From NCBI RefSeq assembly GCF_003859805.1, contig NZ_RQZG01000014.1, positions 1 to 64,000 on the forward strand: a stretch of DNA of 64,000 bases, in the 5' to 3' direction. Position numbers and translations under genes: made by a program. Under the pieces are notes generated by a model. It made no database searches, was not told where the DNA came from, and saw nothing but the letters and a program-made list of their open reading frames with translations. How positions within the stretch are numbered: the stretch's first letter is position 1; each line of letters opens with the position of its first letter. Shown here piece after piece: positions 9,373 through 18,405 of this stretch. The DNA is from Arachnia propionica. Lineage in GTDB: Bacteria; Actinomycetota; Actinomycetes; Propionibacteriales; Propionibacteriaceae.

Positions 9373-9391
9373 TCAGGTTAGGGAAACCTAA
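9373..9391. promoter_or_regulatory. DtxR/IdeR-type iron box overlapping a -10 element
   Basis: The 19-mer matches the consensus of the actinobacterial iron repressor (TTAGGTTAGSCTAACCTAA) at 16 positions by my count, with AGGTT and AACCT as inverted halves. Its right end overlaps TAAGAT (9389-9394), a good -10 hexamer for the plus-strand subtilase gene 60 nt away. It could equally act on the minus-strand thiamine operon, whose riboswitch begins about 75 nt away. The site is clear in sequence; which gene it controls is inferred. Confidence 0.6.
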
Positions 9392-9451
9392 GATGCTGAT
9401 CGGGACGCGGCTCCCGTCGTGTCCCGGATCAGTCCAGGAAAGGTGAACTGA

Positions 9452-12400
9452 GTGCGAAGAAGAATCAGAGTTGTGGCCGGCCTGTCTGCCGCGGCGATGC
9501 TCCTCGTGGGCCCACTGGCCCACGCGGAAGAGCCCGACCCGACGTCGATCCAGGACCTCGTGGCGCCGGGCAGCAAGGAACCCCTGCCAGCCGATGCCGC
9601 CGACCTGCTCCTCGGGGAAGAGGGCAGGATCAGCGTCATCGTCGAGTTGCAGGCCGCTCCCGTCGCCATGGAGGCCGCCCAGGCCGGAGGGGAACTCCCC
9701 GAGTCACGTGAGAACCAGATCAGGGCCGGGATCGAGGCCACCCAGAAGGAGGTCGAGGAACGCATCACCGCCCTCGGCGGAGAGGTCGAGACCCGGATGC
9801 AGTCCGCCTACAACGGCATGCGGGTCACCATCGACCGGGCGCAGCTGGCGCAGGTGCAGGAACTGAGTGAGGTCAAGGAGGTCCACGCCGTCCCGGTGCG
9901 CGAGCGCGCCAACCACGTCGCCGTTCCCGCGACGGGAGTGCCTGCCGTGTGGCAGGGCGGCGCTGCCGGTGGATTCACCGGCAAGGGCGTCAAGGTGGCC
10001 GTCGTGGACTCCGGGGTCGACTACACCCACGCCACCTTCGGTGGTGAGGGCACCCCGGAGGCCTACGAGGCCGCCGCGGCCTCCTCGGTCCCGGCCTTCA
10101 ACGCCCGGGTCAAGGGCGGGTACGACTTCGCGGGCGACGGCTACGACGGACGCAACACCCCGCAGCCCGATGACAACCCGCTCGACTGCGAGCGGACAGG
10201 CCACGGCACCCATGTGGCCGGCACCCTGGGTGGCTCGGGTGTCCTCGACGACGGGACCACCTATGCCGGTCCCTACGATGAGAACACCCACGCCAACAGC
10301 TTTCGGGTCGGCCCGGGGGTCGCGCCCGAGGCGGATCTGTACGCCGTGCGCATCTTCGGCTGCGCCGGAGGCACCGGGCTGGTGACCGAGGCCATCGACT
10401 GGGCCGTCGCCCATCACATGGACGTGGTCAACCTCTCGCTCGGTTCCAGCTTCGGGCGCGCCACGGATCCTGACGCCGTCGCTGCCTCCAACGCGGCCGC
10501 AGCGGGTCTGGTCGTGGTCGCCGCGGCCGGGAACTCCGGACCTGCTGCGTACCTGAGCAGTTCCCCTGCCGTCGGGACCGGGGTGCTCAGCGTGGCGGCC
10601 AACGACCCGATGAAGCTCTTCCCAGCCGCTGAGGTCACCGTCGAGGGAAGGGCGATGACCGCGATCAACGCCAACGGGTACCGGCTCATCAGGTCGGGTC
10701 CCATCCACGTGATGCGGAAGGACGACGGCACCGTCGCGGACGGCTGTGACCGTGACGAATGGACGAAGGTACCGCACAGCCGGGTCGTGGTCGTGACCCG
10801 AGGCAACTGCGCCCGTGTGTTGAAGGCCATCAACGGTCAGCGTTTCGGTGCACTCGCGGTGGTCATGGTCAACGACTCCGACGCGCTTCCGCCCTACGAG
10901 GGGCTCATCACGCGCAACCCGGAGAGTGGGGAGGCCTGGCGGGTCCGCATCCCGTTCCTCGGGGTCACCCAGGCCGACGGGGCCGCCCTGATCGCGGCTG
11001 ACGGCAAGGACGCGACCTTCACCGAGACCACCGTCGAGAACCCGGGCCACGGGAAGTTCGGCGACTTCAGCTCGTCGGGTCCGCGTTCAGGGGACTCCGC
11101 ACTGGGGGCCAGCGTCACCGCTCCCGGTGTGAACATCCAGTCGGCCCTGGTCGGCTCCGGCACCCGCGGGGAGGTCAAGTCCGGCACCTCCATGGCCACC
11201 CCCTACGCCAGTGGCGTCGCGGCCCTCGCGGTCCAGGCCCATCCGGGCTGGAGCAGCCAGGAGATCATCTCCGCACTCGTCACCACCTCCGACGCGGCCC
11301 GCGTCCCCGATCACAGGTACAGCCGTGGTGGCGGCATGATCGACCCGGTGGACGTGGTCCACACCGAGCTCTACGCCTACGGGGACAGCCGTGAGGTGGG
11401 CGGGACCCGGATCCAGGAGTCCGTGCTCGCCTACGGTTTCGCGGAGTTCACGGGAACCCACGAGGAGTCCCGCACCGTGACCCTGGTCAACAAGGGCGCC
11501 ACACCGAGAACCTTCAAGGTCGATGTCGCCAGGAGCAAGGTGTCGTTGCCGGCCGAGATCGTCCTGGGGCAGAGCGAGGTCACTGTTCCTGCGCAGGGCA
11601 AGGTCGAGGTGCCCGTGACCATCAAGGTCGACGCCAAGGACGTCCCGAGCAGCCTCGCCCGGTTCAACGACCTCAACTTCCGGGAGGTCTCCGGAACCAT
11701 CCACTTCGAGGATGCCGACGGGCAGGGTCTCGATGTGGCCTACCTGCTCGTGCCGCGCTCCCTGTCCACGGTGAAGGCCGAGGCCACCGCCGTCGACGAG
11801 GACACCACCGATCTGACGTTCACCAACGAGGCGGGCAGCAACGCCTTCACGGCTCTCTACACCTGGGGCCTGCAGGATCCCGACGACATCGCTGATGCCG
11901 ACGACGTGGGCCAGGACATCGCGTCGGTGGGGGTGAGTGCCGCGGGCGACGCCGCGCTGCTGAACCTGAGCTTCGCCGTCAACTCCAGCTCCCGTTGGTC
12001 GAACCCGGCCAACATCGTGCACGTCATCACCATCGACAACGACAACGACGGCAAGGACGACTTCCAGGTCATGAGCATGGACTCCGGGTTGGTTCGAGAG
12101 CGGGAGATCAACGGCCGTCCTGAGGTGTTCGTCGTGGACCTGGCGACCCGTCAGGTGTACGCCGCCGACACCGAAGCCCTGGCCCCGACGGACTCCAGCA
12201 CCATGGTGATGCAGGTGGCAGCCAAGCAGGTGGGGGTCACCGGCAAGTTCACCTACAAGGCGTCCGCCAGGAACCTGCTCGACCCGAGTGGGGTGGACGT
12301 GGTCGACGGTGCGGCCGTCTACGACCCGCTGGCGAAGCCGTTCGAGGACGGCAGGTTCTTCTCGTCCAAGGTCGGTGAACCCCGATCCTTCCAGCTGGAC

Positions 12401-12694
12401 CGGGGCGCGGCCTGGGCGGATCAGAAGCCGCTCGGCTACATGGCGATCGTCTTCGACAACGCCAGTGGCCGCACCGAGGCCCTGACCGGGACGCTCGAGG
12501 TGACCGCGACGCCACCGGCTCCCACCCCGACGCCGACGGCGGCTCCCACGTCCTCCCCGACGGCGGCTCCGACAGCGCAGCCGACGACCGGACCGACGGT
12601 GCAACCGACCGCGGCTCCGACGGTTCGGCCGACGGGCAGGCCGACGACGCCAAGTCCACGTCCAGGACTGCCGAAGACCGGTAGCCAGGGCTGA
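9452..12694 (+). CDS. Secreted S8 (subtilisin-like) serine protease with PT-rich tail and incomplete LPKTG
   Basis: This 1080-residue protein starts with a signal peptide (MRRRIRVVAGL... ending AHA-EE), then an I9-type propeptide (about 50-145). The S8 domain has its triad: D186 in VAVVDSGVDY, H251 in GHGTHVAG, and S580 in SGTSMATPYASG. A PA-like insertion lies between His and Ser. C-terminal beta-rich domains (about 640-1020) lead to a Pro/Thr-rich wall-spanning stalk that ends LPKTGSQG and then stops. A sorting signal should continue with a hydrophobic segment and positive tail, and these are absent, so the protein is probably released or held in another way. The GTG start has AGGAAAGG ahead of it. 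An iron-box-like site overlaps the likely promoter. The substrate is unknown. Confidence 0.93.
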   Translation: MRRRIRVVAGLSAAAMLLVGPLAHAEEPDPTSIQDLVAPGSKEPLPADAADLLLGEEGRISVIVELQAAPVAMEAAQAGGELPESRENQIRAGIEATQKEVEERITALGGEVETRMQSAYNGMRVTIDRAQLAQVQELSEVKEVHAVPVRERANHVAVPATGVPAVWQGGAAGGFTGKGVKVAVVDSGVDYTHATFGGEGTPEAYEAAAASSVPAFNARVKGGYDFAGDGYDGRNTPQPDDNPLDCERTGHGTHVAGTLGGSGVLDDGTTYAGPYDENTHANSFRVGPGVAPEADLYAVRIFGCAGGTGLVTEAIDWAVAHHMDVVNLSLGSSFGRATDPDAVAASNAAAAGLVVVAAAGNSGPAAYLSSSPAVGTGVLSVAANDPMKLFPAAEVTVEGRAMTAINANGYRLIRSGPIHVMRKDDGTVADGCDRDEWTKVPHSRVVVVTRGNCARVLKAINGQRFGALAVVMVNDSDALPPYEGLITRNPESGEAWRVRIPFLGVTQADGAALIAADGKDATFTETTVENPGHGKFGDFSSSGPRSGDSALGASVTAPGVNIQSALVGSGTRGEVKSGTSMATPYASGVAALAVQAHPGWSSQEIISALVTTSDAARVPDHRYSRGGGMIDPVDVVHTELYAYGDSREVGGTRIQESVLAYGFAEFTGTHEESRTVTLVNKGATPRTFKVDVARSKVSLPAEIVLGQSEVTVPAQGKVEVPVTIKVDAKDVPSSLARFNDLNFREVSGTIHFEDADGQGLDVAYLLVPRSLSTVKAEATAVDEDTTDLTFTNEAGSNAFTALYTWGLQDPDDIADADDVGQDIASVGVSAAGDAALLNLSFAVNSSSRWSNPANIVHVITIDNDNDGKDDFQVMSMDSGLVREREINGRPEVFVVDLATRQVYAADTEALAPTDSSTMVMQVAAKQVGVTGKFTYKASARNLLDPSGVDVVDGAAVYDPLAKPFEDGRFFSSKVGEPRSFQLDRGAAWADQKPLGYMAIVFDNASGRTEALTGTLEVTATPPAPTPTPTAAPTSSPTAAPTAQPTTGPTVQPTAAPTVRPTGRPTTPSPRPGLPKTGSQG
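12514..12662 (+). repeat. Pro/Thr-rich coding repeat in the subtilase tail
   Basis: Short degenerate CCGACGGCGGCTCCGACG-like units encode a run of PT-containing tri- and tetrapeptides (APT, QPT, GPT, RPT). Such stalks usually cross the cell wall. The repeat ends directly before the LPKTG motif. Confidence 0.8.
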
Positions 12695-12718
12695 GGCGGC
12701 TCGGCCGAGGAACGACGG

Positions 12719-12746
12719 GGAGGGTCCGGTGCACACCGGGCCCTCC
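12719..12746. terminator. Bidirectional terminator between subtilase and pckG
   Basis: GGAGGG-t-CCGGT pairs with ACCGG-g-CCCTCC around a GCAC loop (a t-g wobble fills the middle). It lies 24 nt after the subtilase stop and 9 nt after the pckG stop on the other strand, so it can end both converging transcripts. Confidence 0.8.
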
Positions 12747-12755
12747 CTCTCCGGC

Positions 12756-14627
12756 TCACCGCGGGTCGATGACCTTCATCGCGATGTGCCACAGCTCGTC
12801 GTGGATCTCCTGGGGCACCTTCAGCCCCAGTGAACGCAGCCAGCGGCGCATCCGGGGCAGCTCGTCGGCCCACTCCTGCGGCACGTAGCGCACCACCTGC
12901 TCCAGGTGGTCATCGCTGATGTCCAGGCCCTCGACGTCGATGTCCTCCTTGCGGGGCAGCAGGCCGGCCGGGGTCTCCACCGCGTCGACCCGGCCCTCGA
13001 GGCGTTCGACGATCCACTTCAGCACCCGTGAGTTCTCACCGAACCCGGGCCACAGGAAGTTGCCCTCGGCATCCCTGCGGAACCAGTTGACGTAGAAGAT
13101 CTTCGGCAGTTTTCCGGGCTCGGTCCGCTCACCCATGGTGATCCAGTGCTGCAGGTAGTCACCCACGTGGTAGCCAATGAACGGCAGCATCGCCATCGGG
13201 TCGCGCCGCAGGACACCGACGGCCCCGGCCGCGGCGGCCGTCGTCTCCGAGGAGCAGGTCGCCCCCATGAACACACCGTGCAGCCAGTTGCGGGCCTGTG
13301 AGACCAGCGGGATCGTGTTCTCGCGTCGGCCGCCGAAGATGATGGCGTCCACCGGCACCCCCTGCGGCAGGTCGTACTCGTCGGAGAGGATCGGGCACTG
13401 GGTGATGGGGGTGCAGAACCGGGAGTTCGGGTGTGCGGCCTTCTCCCCGGGACGCCCCCCGACCGGTCCCTTGTCCGGGCTCCAGGAGCGGCCCTTCCAG
13501 TCGGTCAGGTGCTCCGGCGGCTCCTTGGTCATGCCCTCCCACCAGATGTCGCCGTCATCGGTGAGGCCCACGTTGGTGAAGATGCTGTGTCCCAGCCTGA
13601 TCGCCGCCATGGCGTTCGGGTTCGTGTCGTCCCCGGTGCCGGGGGCGACGCCGAACAGCCCGGCCTCGGGGTTGACCGCGTACAGCCTGCCGTCCTGGCC
13701 GAACCGCATCCAGGCGATGTCGTCGCCCAGGGTCTCGACGCTCCAGCCGGGAATCGTCGGTTGCATCATCGCCAGGTTGGTCTTGCCGCAGGCCGAGGGG
13801 AAGGCCGCGCAGATGTGGTACGACCTGCCCTCCGGTGAGGTGAGTTTCAGGATCAGCATGTGTTCGGCCAGCCAGCCCTCCTCCCGTCCCATGACGGAGG
13901 CGATGCGCAGCGCGTAGCACTTCTTGCCGAGCAGTGAGTTGCCGCCGTAGCCGGAGCCGTAGCTCCAGATGGTGCGCTCCTCCGGGAAGTGGACGATGTA
14001 CTTGATGTCGTTGCAGGGCCAGGGCACGTCCTCGGTGCCCTCCGGCAGGGGCATCCCCACCGAGTGCAGGGCCGGGACGAAGTCCGCCCCGGTCTCCTCC
14101 ATGGCCTCCATCACCCGGGTGCCCATCCGGGTCATGATCCGCATCGACAGCACCACGTAGGCGGAGTCGGTGATCTCGATGCCGAACTTCGGGTCCTCGG
14201 CCTCCAGGTGCCCCATGCAGAACGGGATCACGTACATGGTGCGTCCCACCATGCAGCCGTTGTAGAGCCGTCGCATGATCGCCTTCATCTGGCGTGGGTC
14301 CATCCAGTTGTTGGTGGGGCCGGCGTCGTTCTCGTCGACGGAGCAGATGAAGGTGGAGTCCTCGACCCGGGCGACGTCGTCGGGATCGGTCCGGGCGTGG
14401 ACGGAGCCGGGCTGGTGCTGCTCGTCCAGTCGGACGACGGTGCCGGAGGCGACCAGTTCGTCGACGAGACGCTCGTACTCCTCATCCGTGCCGTCACAGA
14501 AGTGGATGGCCTGGGGATTGGTCAGTTCGGCGACCTCCTCGACCCAGGCCACGACCCTCGGGTGTGTCGGGATTCGGCCGGTGACGGGAATGGTGGTGGT
14601 CAGACCGTTGGCGGTCAGGGCGGACAT
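12756..14627 (-). CDS. pckG: Phosphoenolpyruvate carboxykinase (GTP)
   Basis: This enzyme interconverts oxaloacetate + GTP and PEP + CO2 + GDP, linking the TCA/methylmalonyl branch to glycolysis and gluconeogenesis. The 623-residue length is usual for the GTP-type family. Clear motifs are [19 protein letters not shown], the kinase-1 P-loop [13 protein letters not shown] containing the active-site Cys, [10 protein letters not shown], and [12 protein letters not shown]. The start [14 protein letters not shown] at 14627 has AAGGAGA 8 nt ahead; a longer in-frame extension is only antisense to clpB. The gene stands alone, with a terminator after it. Confidence 0.97.
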   Translation of the reverse strand: MSALTANGLTTTIPVTGRIPTHPRVVAWVEEVAELTNPQAIHFCDGTDEEYERLVDELVASGTVVRLDEQHQPGSVHARTDPDDVARVEDSTFICSVDENDAGPTNNWMDPRQMKAIMRRLYNGCMVGRTMYVIPFCMGHLEAEDPKFGIEITDSAYVVLSMRIMTRMGTRVMEAMEETGADFVPALHSVGMPLPEGTEDVPWPCNDIKYIVHFPEERTIWSYGSGYGGNSLLGKKCYALRIASVMGREEGWLAEHMLILKLTSPEGRSYHICAAFPSACGKTNLAMMQPTIPGWSVETLGDDIAWMRFGQDGRLYAVNPEAGLFGVAPGTGDDTNPNAMAAIRLGHSIFTNVGLTDDGDIWWEGMTKEPPEHLTDWKGRSWSPDKGPVGGRPGEKAAHPNSRFCTPITQCPILSDEYDLPQGVPVDAIIFGGRRENTIPLVSQARNWLHGVFMGATCSSETTAAAAGAVGVLRRDPMAMLPFIGYHVGDYLQHWITMGERTEPGKLPKIFYVNWFRRDAEGNFLWPGFGENSRVLKWIVERLEGRVDAVETPAGLLPRKEDIDVEGLDISDDHLEQVVRYVPQEWADELPRMRRWLRSLGLKVPQEIHDELWHIAMKVIDPR

Positions 14628-14786
14628 GGAACGGGTCTCCTTCGGTCGGCACGTCGGTGGGCTGCCGTCACCTGGCCAGGGAGCCTGATCGCCCCGTGGA
14701 CAGGCATGTTCCGAGGGTATCGCCCTGAGGCCGGGATCCGGGGTCGGTTCGGGGGAAAGTCGGGGATTTCTGGCCATCCGGCCAGA

Positions 14787-14807
14787 GTTGAGCGTGATAG
14801 ACTCAAC
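14787..14807 (+). promoter_or_regulatory. HAIR element (HspR operator) upstream of clpB
   Basis: GTTGAG and CTCAAC lie as inverted halves with TTGAG-N9-CTCAA spacing, the same as the HAIR consensus CTTGAGT-N7-ACTCAAG. It ends 28 nt before the clpB start, over the likely promoter. HspR binding here would repress clpB except under heat or protein stress. No hspR gene is in the window. Confidence 0.8.
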
Positions 14808-14835
14808 TTCAAGAATCGCACTCTGGAGGACCATC

Positions 14836-17412
14836 GTGAACACTGAGAAGCTCACCGCCAAGAGCCGCGACGCCGTGACCGCCGCCGTCCGGCTGGCTCT
14901 GACCGCGGGAAACCCCAATGCCGAGCCCGTGCACCTGCTGCACGGCCTGATGCTCACCCCCGACAACACCGTCGGTGCCCTGCTCGCCGCGGTCGGCGCC
15001 GACCCGGAGCGGGTCGATGACGAGGCCGAGGCCGCCATCGCCAAACTCCCCTCATCGACCGGCAGCTCGGTCACCCAGCCCTCGCTCTCCGGGGCACTGG
15101 CCCGGGTCCTGGCGACGGCCGAGACCCTCGCGGCTGAGCTGGGCGACCAGTTCGTCGCCACCGAGCACCTGCTCATCGGGCTCGCCGGGGTGCCCTCCGA
15201 GGCGCAGACCATCCTGAAGCGGGTGGGAGCCTCCCCGGAACGGCTCACCCAGGCCTTCCAGGACTCCCGTGGTGCCAAGCGGGTCACCTCCGCCGAGTCG
15301 GAGGGCGGCGAGTCCGCGCTGGAGAAGTACTCCATCGACCTCACCGAGCGGGCCCGTGCCGGAGAGATCGATCCCGTCATCGGCCGCGACTCCGAGATCC
15401 GGCGCATCGTGCAGGTGCTGGCGCGCCGCACCAAGAACAACCCGGTGCTGATCGGTGAGCCCGGTGTGGGCAAGACTGCCGTCGTCGAGGGGCTGGCGCT
15501 CAGGCTGGTCGAGGGCGACGTCCCGGACTCCCTCAAGGGTCGCCGCCTGGTCTCGCTGGACCTGACCTCCATGGTGGCCGGGGCCAAGTACCGCGGCGAC
15601 TTCGAGGAGCGCCTCAAGGCCGTGCTGAACGAGATCAAGGAGTCCGACGGGCAGATCATCACCTTCATCGACGAGCTGCACACCGTCGTCGGCGCCGGGG
15701 CCAGTGGGGACGGCAGCATGGATGCCGGCAACATGCTCAAGCCCATGCTGGCGCGCGGGGAGCTGCGGATGATCGGGGCCACCACGCTGGATGAGTACCG
15801 CGAGCACATCGAGAAGGACCCGGCGCTGGAGCGGCGCTTCCAGCAGGTCTACGTCGGGGAGCCGAGCGTGGAGGACGCCATCGCCATCCTGCGGGGACTC
15901 CGGGAGCGCTACGAGGCCCACCACAAGGTACGGATCACCGATTCCGCACTCGTGGCGGCAGCTGCGCTCTCCGATCGCTACATCACCAGCCGACAGCTGC
16001 CGGACAAGGCCATCGACCTCGTCGACGAGGCGGCGTCGCGGCTTCGCATGGAGATCGACTCCTCGCCGGAGGAGATCGACATGCTGCGTCGTGACGTGGA
16101 CCGGATGCTCATGCAGGAACTCCACCTGAAGAAGGAGGACGACCCCGCGTCCCGGGAGCGGCTCGCCGCACTGCAGCAGGAACTGGCCGATGCCCAGGAG
16201 CAGTTGCGCGCCCTGGAGGCCCGCTGGGCGGAGGAGAAGTCCGGGCTGAACGCCGTCGGTGACCTCAAGGAACAGATCGACGCCCTGCGCGTCGAGGCCG
16301 ACAAGGCGCAGCGGGCCGGGGACCTCGGTCGGGCCTCGCAGCTGCTCTACGGGGAGATCCCTGCCATCGAGCAGCAGCTCGCCGAGGCGGAGCAGAACGA
16401 GGAGAGGGCGGAGAAGATGGTCTCCGACGAGGTCTCGGACACCGACATCGCCGAGGTGGTGGGTGCCTGGACCGGGATCCCGGTGGGACGGCTGCTGCAG
16501 GGCGAGTCCGAGAAGCTGCTGGAGATGGAGGCCCGGCTGGGGGCCCGACTCATCGGGCAGGTGGAGGCGGTGCGCGCCGTCTCGGATGCCGTGAGGCGTT
16601 CCCGGGCGGGTATCTCCGACCCCAACCGGCCGTCGGGTTCCTTCCTGTTCCTCGGGCCGACCGGTGTCGGCAAGACCGAGCTGGCGAAGTCCCTGGCGGA
16701 CTTCCTCTTCGACGACGAGTCGGCGATGGTCCGCATCGACATGAGCGAGTACTCGGAGAAGCACGCCGTCGCCCGTCTCGTCGGCGCGCCCCCCGGCTAC
16801 GTCGGCTACGAGGAGGGTGGTCAGCTCACCGAGGCCGTGAGGCGCCGCCCCTACTCGGTGGTGCTGCTGGATGAGGTGGAGAAGGCCCACCCGGACCTGT
16901 TCAACATCCTGCTGCAGGTCCTCGACGACGGTCGACTGACCGACGGTCAGGGCCGCACCGTGGACTTCCGCAACACCATCCTCATCCTCACCTCCAACCT
17001 CGGCTCGCAGTACCTGGCCGATGCCACCCTGTCCCCGGAGGAGAAGCGGGAGCAGGTCATGGCGGTGGTGCGTTCGGCCTTCCGGCCGGAGTTCCTCAAC
17101 CGGCTCGACGAGATCGTCATGTTCGAGCCGTTGACCCGTGAGGACCTGAGGCGGATCGTCGACATCCAGCTGGGCAGGCTGAACGCCCGGCTCGCGTCGC
17201 GCCGCATCGTGGTGGAGCTGAGCGATGCCGCCCGCGACTGGCTCGGCGACGTCGGCTTCGACCCGATCTACGGGGCCAGGCCGCTGCGTCGCCTCATCCA
17301 GTCCACGCTGGAGGACCAGCTGGCCAAGGGGTTGCTGGCGGGCCGGATCCACGACGGCCAGACGGTCCGTTTCGACCGCGACGGCGACGGCGACGGCGTG
17401 GCCATCGTCTGA
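14836..17412 (+). CDS. clpB: ATP-dependent chaperone ClpB
   Basis: ClpB is a hexameric AAA+ disaggregase that works with DnaK to rescue aggregated protein. The 858-residue product has an N domain with paired repeats (1-150), AAA1 with Walker [14 protein letters not shown] and Walker [16 protein letters not shown], a coiled-coil M domain (about 395-525) that marks ClpB rather than ClpC or ClpA, and AAA2 with [12 protein letters not shown] and [13 protein letters not shown]. No IGF/IGL ClpP-docking loop is evident. The GTG start ([14 protein letters not shown]) has GGAGGA 5 nt ahead. A HAIR site lies directly upstream. Confidence 0.96.
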   Translation: MNTEKLTAKSRDAVTAAVRLALTAGNPNAEPVHLLHGLMLTPDNTVGALLAAVGADPERVDDEAEAAIAKLPSSTGSSVTQPSLSGALARVLATAETLAAELGDQFVATEHLLIGLAGVPSEAQTILKRVGASPERLTQAFQDSRGAKRVTSAESEGGESALEKYSIDLTERARAGEIDPVIGRDSEIRRIVQVLARRTKNNPVLIGEPGVGKTAVVEGLALRLVEGDVPDSLKGRRLVSLDLTSMVAGAKYRGDFEERLKAVLNEIKESDGQIITFIDELHTVVGAGASGDGSMDAGNMLKPMLARGELRMIGATTLDEYREHIEKDPALERRFQQVYVGEPSVEDAIAILRGLRERYEAHHKVRITDSALVAAAALSDRYITSRQLPDKAIDLVDEAASRLRMEIDSSPEEIDMLRRDVDRMLMQELHLKKEDDPASRERLAALQQELADAQEQLRALEARWAEEKSGLNAVGDLKEQIDALRVEADKAQRAGDLGRASQLLYGEIPAIEQQLAEAEQNEERAEKMVSDEVSDTDIAEVVGAWTGIPVGRLLQGESEKLLEMEARLGARLIGQVEAVRAVSDAVRRSRAGISDPNRPSGSFLFLGPTGVGKTELAKSLADFLFDDESAMVRIDMSEYSEKHAVARLVGAPPGYVGYEEGGQLTEAVRRRPYSVVLLDEVEKAHPDLFNILLQVLDDGRLTDGQGRTVDFRNTILILTSNLGSQYLADATLSPEEKREQVMAVVRSAFRPEFLNRLDEIVMFEPLTREDLRRIVDIQLGRLNARLASRRIVVELSDAARDWLGDVGFDPIYGARPLRRLIQSTLEDQLAKGLLAGRIHDGQTVRFDRDGDGDGVAIV

Positions 17413-17418
17413 GATCGG

Positions 17419-17424
17419 TAGGGT
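17419..17424 (+). promoter_or_regulatory. -10 element TAGGGT, leaderless start at 17432
   Basis: TAGGGT lies 7 nt before the GTG of the next gene, with no usable Shine-Dalgarno, so transcription probably starts at or beside the start codon. It sits just 7 nt after the clpB stop codon, so the downstream gene may have its own promoter. Confidence 0.5.
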
Positions 17425-17431
17425 GTGGGGT

Positions 17432-18256
17432 GTGACTGACACGTCCCACACCCTCGAAGCCGAAGAGTCGAAGCCCCGTTTCTGGTGCGACAAGCCACTG
17501 AGTGTTTCCCGCGTCCACTGGGCGCTCGAGGTGGGGCTGAACGTGGCCACTGCGGCGTTGTGCCTGGTGGAGCAGCGTCGTCTCAGCCGGTCCCAGCGTG
17601 GCTGGTACCGGGCGGCACTGGCCACCACCACGGCAGGTCTGGCCGCCCTCGGGGTGGCGAGGGACCGCGGCTGGTGGGAGAGCGGGGATGCCGGGTGGTT
17701 CAGTGGGACCCTGGCCACCGTCCTCGCCGTCGCCGGGCCCCTGGAGCGCCTCGATGCCCGCATCGCCGGAGCTCTCGAGGCCCGAGGCGTGAAGCATCTT
17801 CGGCGCTGGCAGGCCGGGGCCACCCTTGCCGAGGCAGTGGTCTCCGGCATCCGCAGCTTCCCGAGGCGTCGAGTTCCGGAGCAGGCCGCCGAGGCCACTG
17901 AGCCCCGACCGCTCAGCCCCGAGGTGAGGGCGCTGGTGGAACGCATCCTCGGTGCCATCGACGACCACGGGGCCAAGGAACTCCGGGCCCAGCTGGACGG
18001 CGCCCAGGAGGTGCGCTGCGAGCACGGCTGCAGCACCGATTTCGTGGTCGCCCCTGATGCGCCACGGGCCAAGGTCTCGAACTACGACTTCCCCGTCGCG
18101 CTCCTCGGTGACGACGAGGGCGCCCCGGTGTTGGCCGTGCTGCGGGTGACGAAGGGGTGCCTGGGGGAGCTGGAAGTGCTGCGTGAGGGACTGGCCTGGG
18201 AGGAGGGACTGGAGCGCATCCAGGCCCTGGAGCTGGAGCCGACGGACTGGTTCTGA
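17432..18256 (+). CDS. Unknown membrane protein downstream of clpB
   Basis: I do not recognise this 274-residue protein. After a polar start (VTDTSHTLEAEESKPRF) come about three hydrophobic segments between residues 30 and 110 (VGLNVATAALCLV, AALATTTAGLAALGV, TLATVLAVAGPL), then a soluble C-terminal half rich in acidic residues. That half has the pair of cysteines in RCEHGCSTDFVV and ends LELEPTDWF. GTG at 17432 was chosen because TAGGGT lies 7 nt upstream; an alternative in-frame GTG is at 17423. It follows clpB closely in the same direction but likely has its own leaderless promoter. A stress link is only suggested by position. Confidence 0.75.
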   Translation: MTDTSHTLEAEESKPRFWCDKPLSVSRVHWALEVGLNVATAALCLVEQRRLSRSQRGWYRAALATTTAGLAALGVARDRGWWESGDAGWFSGTLATVLAVAGPLERLDARIAGALEARGVKHLRRWQAGATLAEAVVSGIRSFPRRRVPEQAAEATEPRPLSPEVRALVERILGAIDDHGAKELRAQLDGAQEVRCEHGCSTDFVVAPDAPRAKVSNYDFPVALLGDDEGAPVLAVLRVTKGCLGELEVLREGLAWEEGLERIQALELEPTDWF

Positions 18257-18260
18257 CTGG

Positions 18261-18405
18261 GAGGATGCGCGGATAGGCGTATCTACTGCGGTCATCCCGG
18301 TGACCCCCGGCAGCGTTGTCCTCCTCGAACGCACGCTCCAGTGCGCTCATCGTCGTCCGCCTTGCCAAGTGATCACCGTGACGATCCCCCTACCCGCGCA
18401 TCCTC
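18261..18405. repeat. 145-bp element bounded by 17-bp near-perfect inverted repeats
   Basis: GAGGATGCGCGGATAGG at 18261-18277 recurs in inverted form at 18389-18405 with one mismatch. The right arm touches the MATE stop codon and the left arm begins 5 nt after the stop of the preceding gene. The 111 bp between contain a smaller inverted pair (GGTCA/TGACC). It fills nearly the whole gap between two convergent genes. It may be a MITE-like element or a long hairpin; I see no target-site duplication. Confidence 0.6.

Noticed and set aside
14628-15809. N-terminal extension of pckG
   Set aside because: The in-frame upstream part is antisense to clpB, is Ser/Arg-rich without similarity, and a good AAGGAGA site precedes ATG at 14627, which gives the normal family length.
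15052-18072. Long minus-strand open frame opposite clpB
   Set aside because: The plus strand encodes an intact ClpB; the opposite frame has only His/Val/Gly-rich low-complexity sequence.
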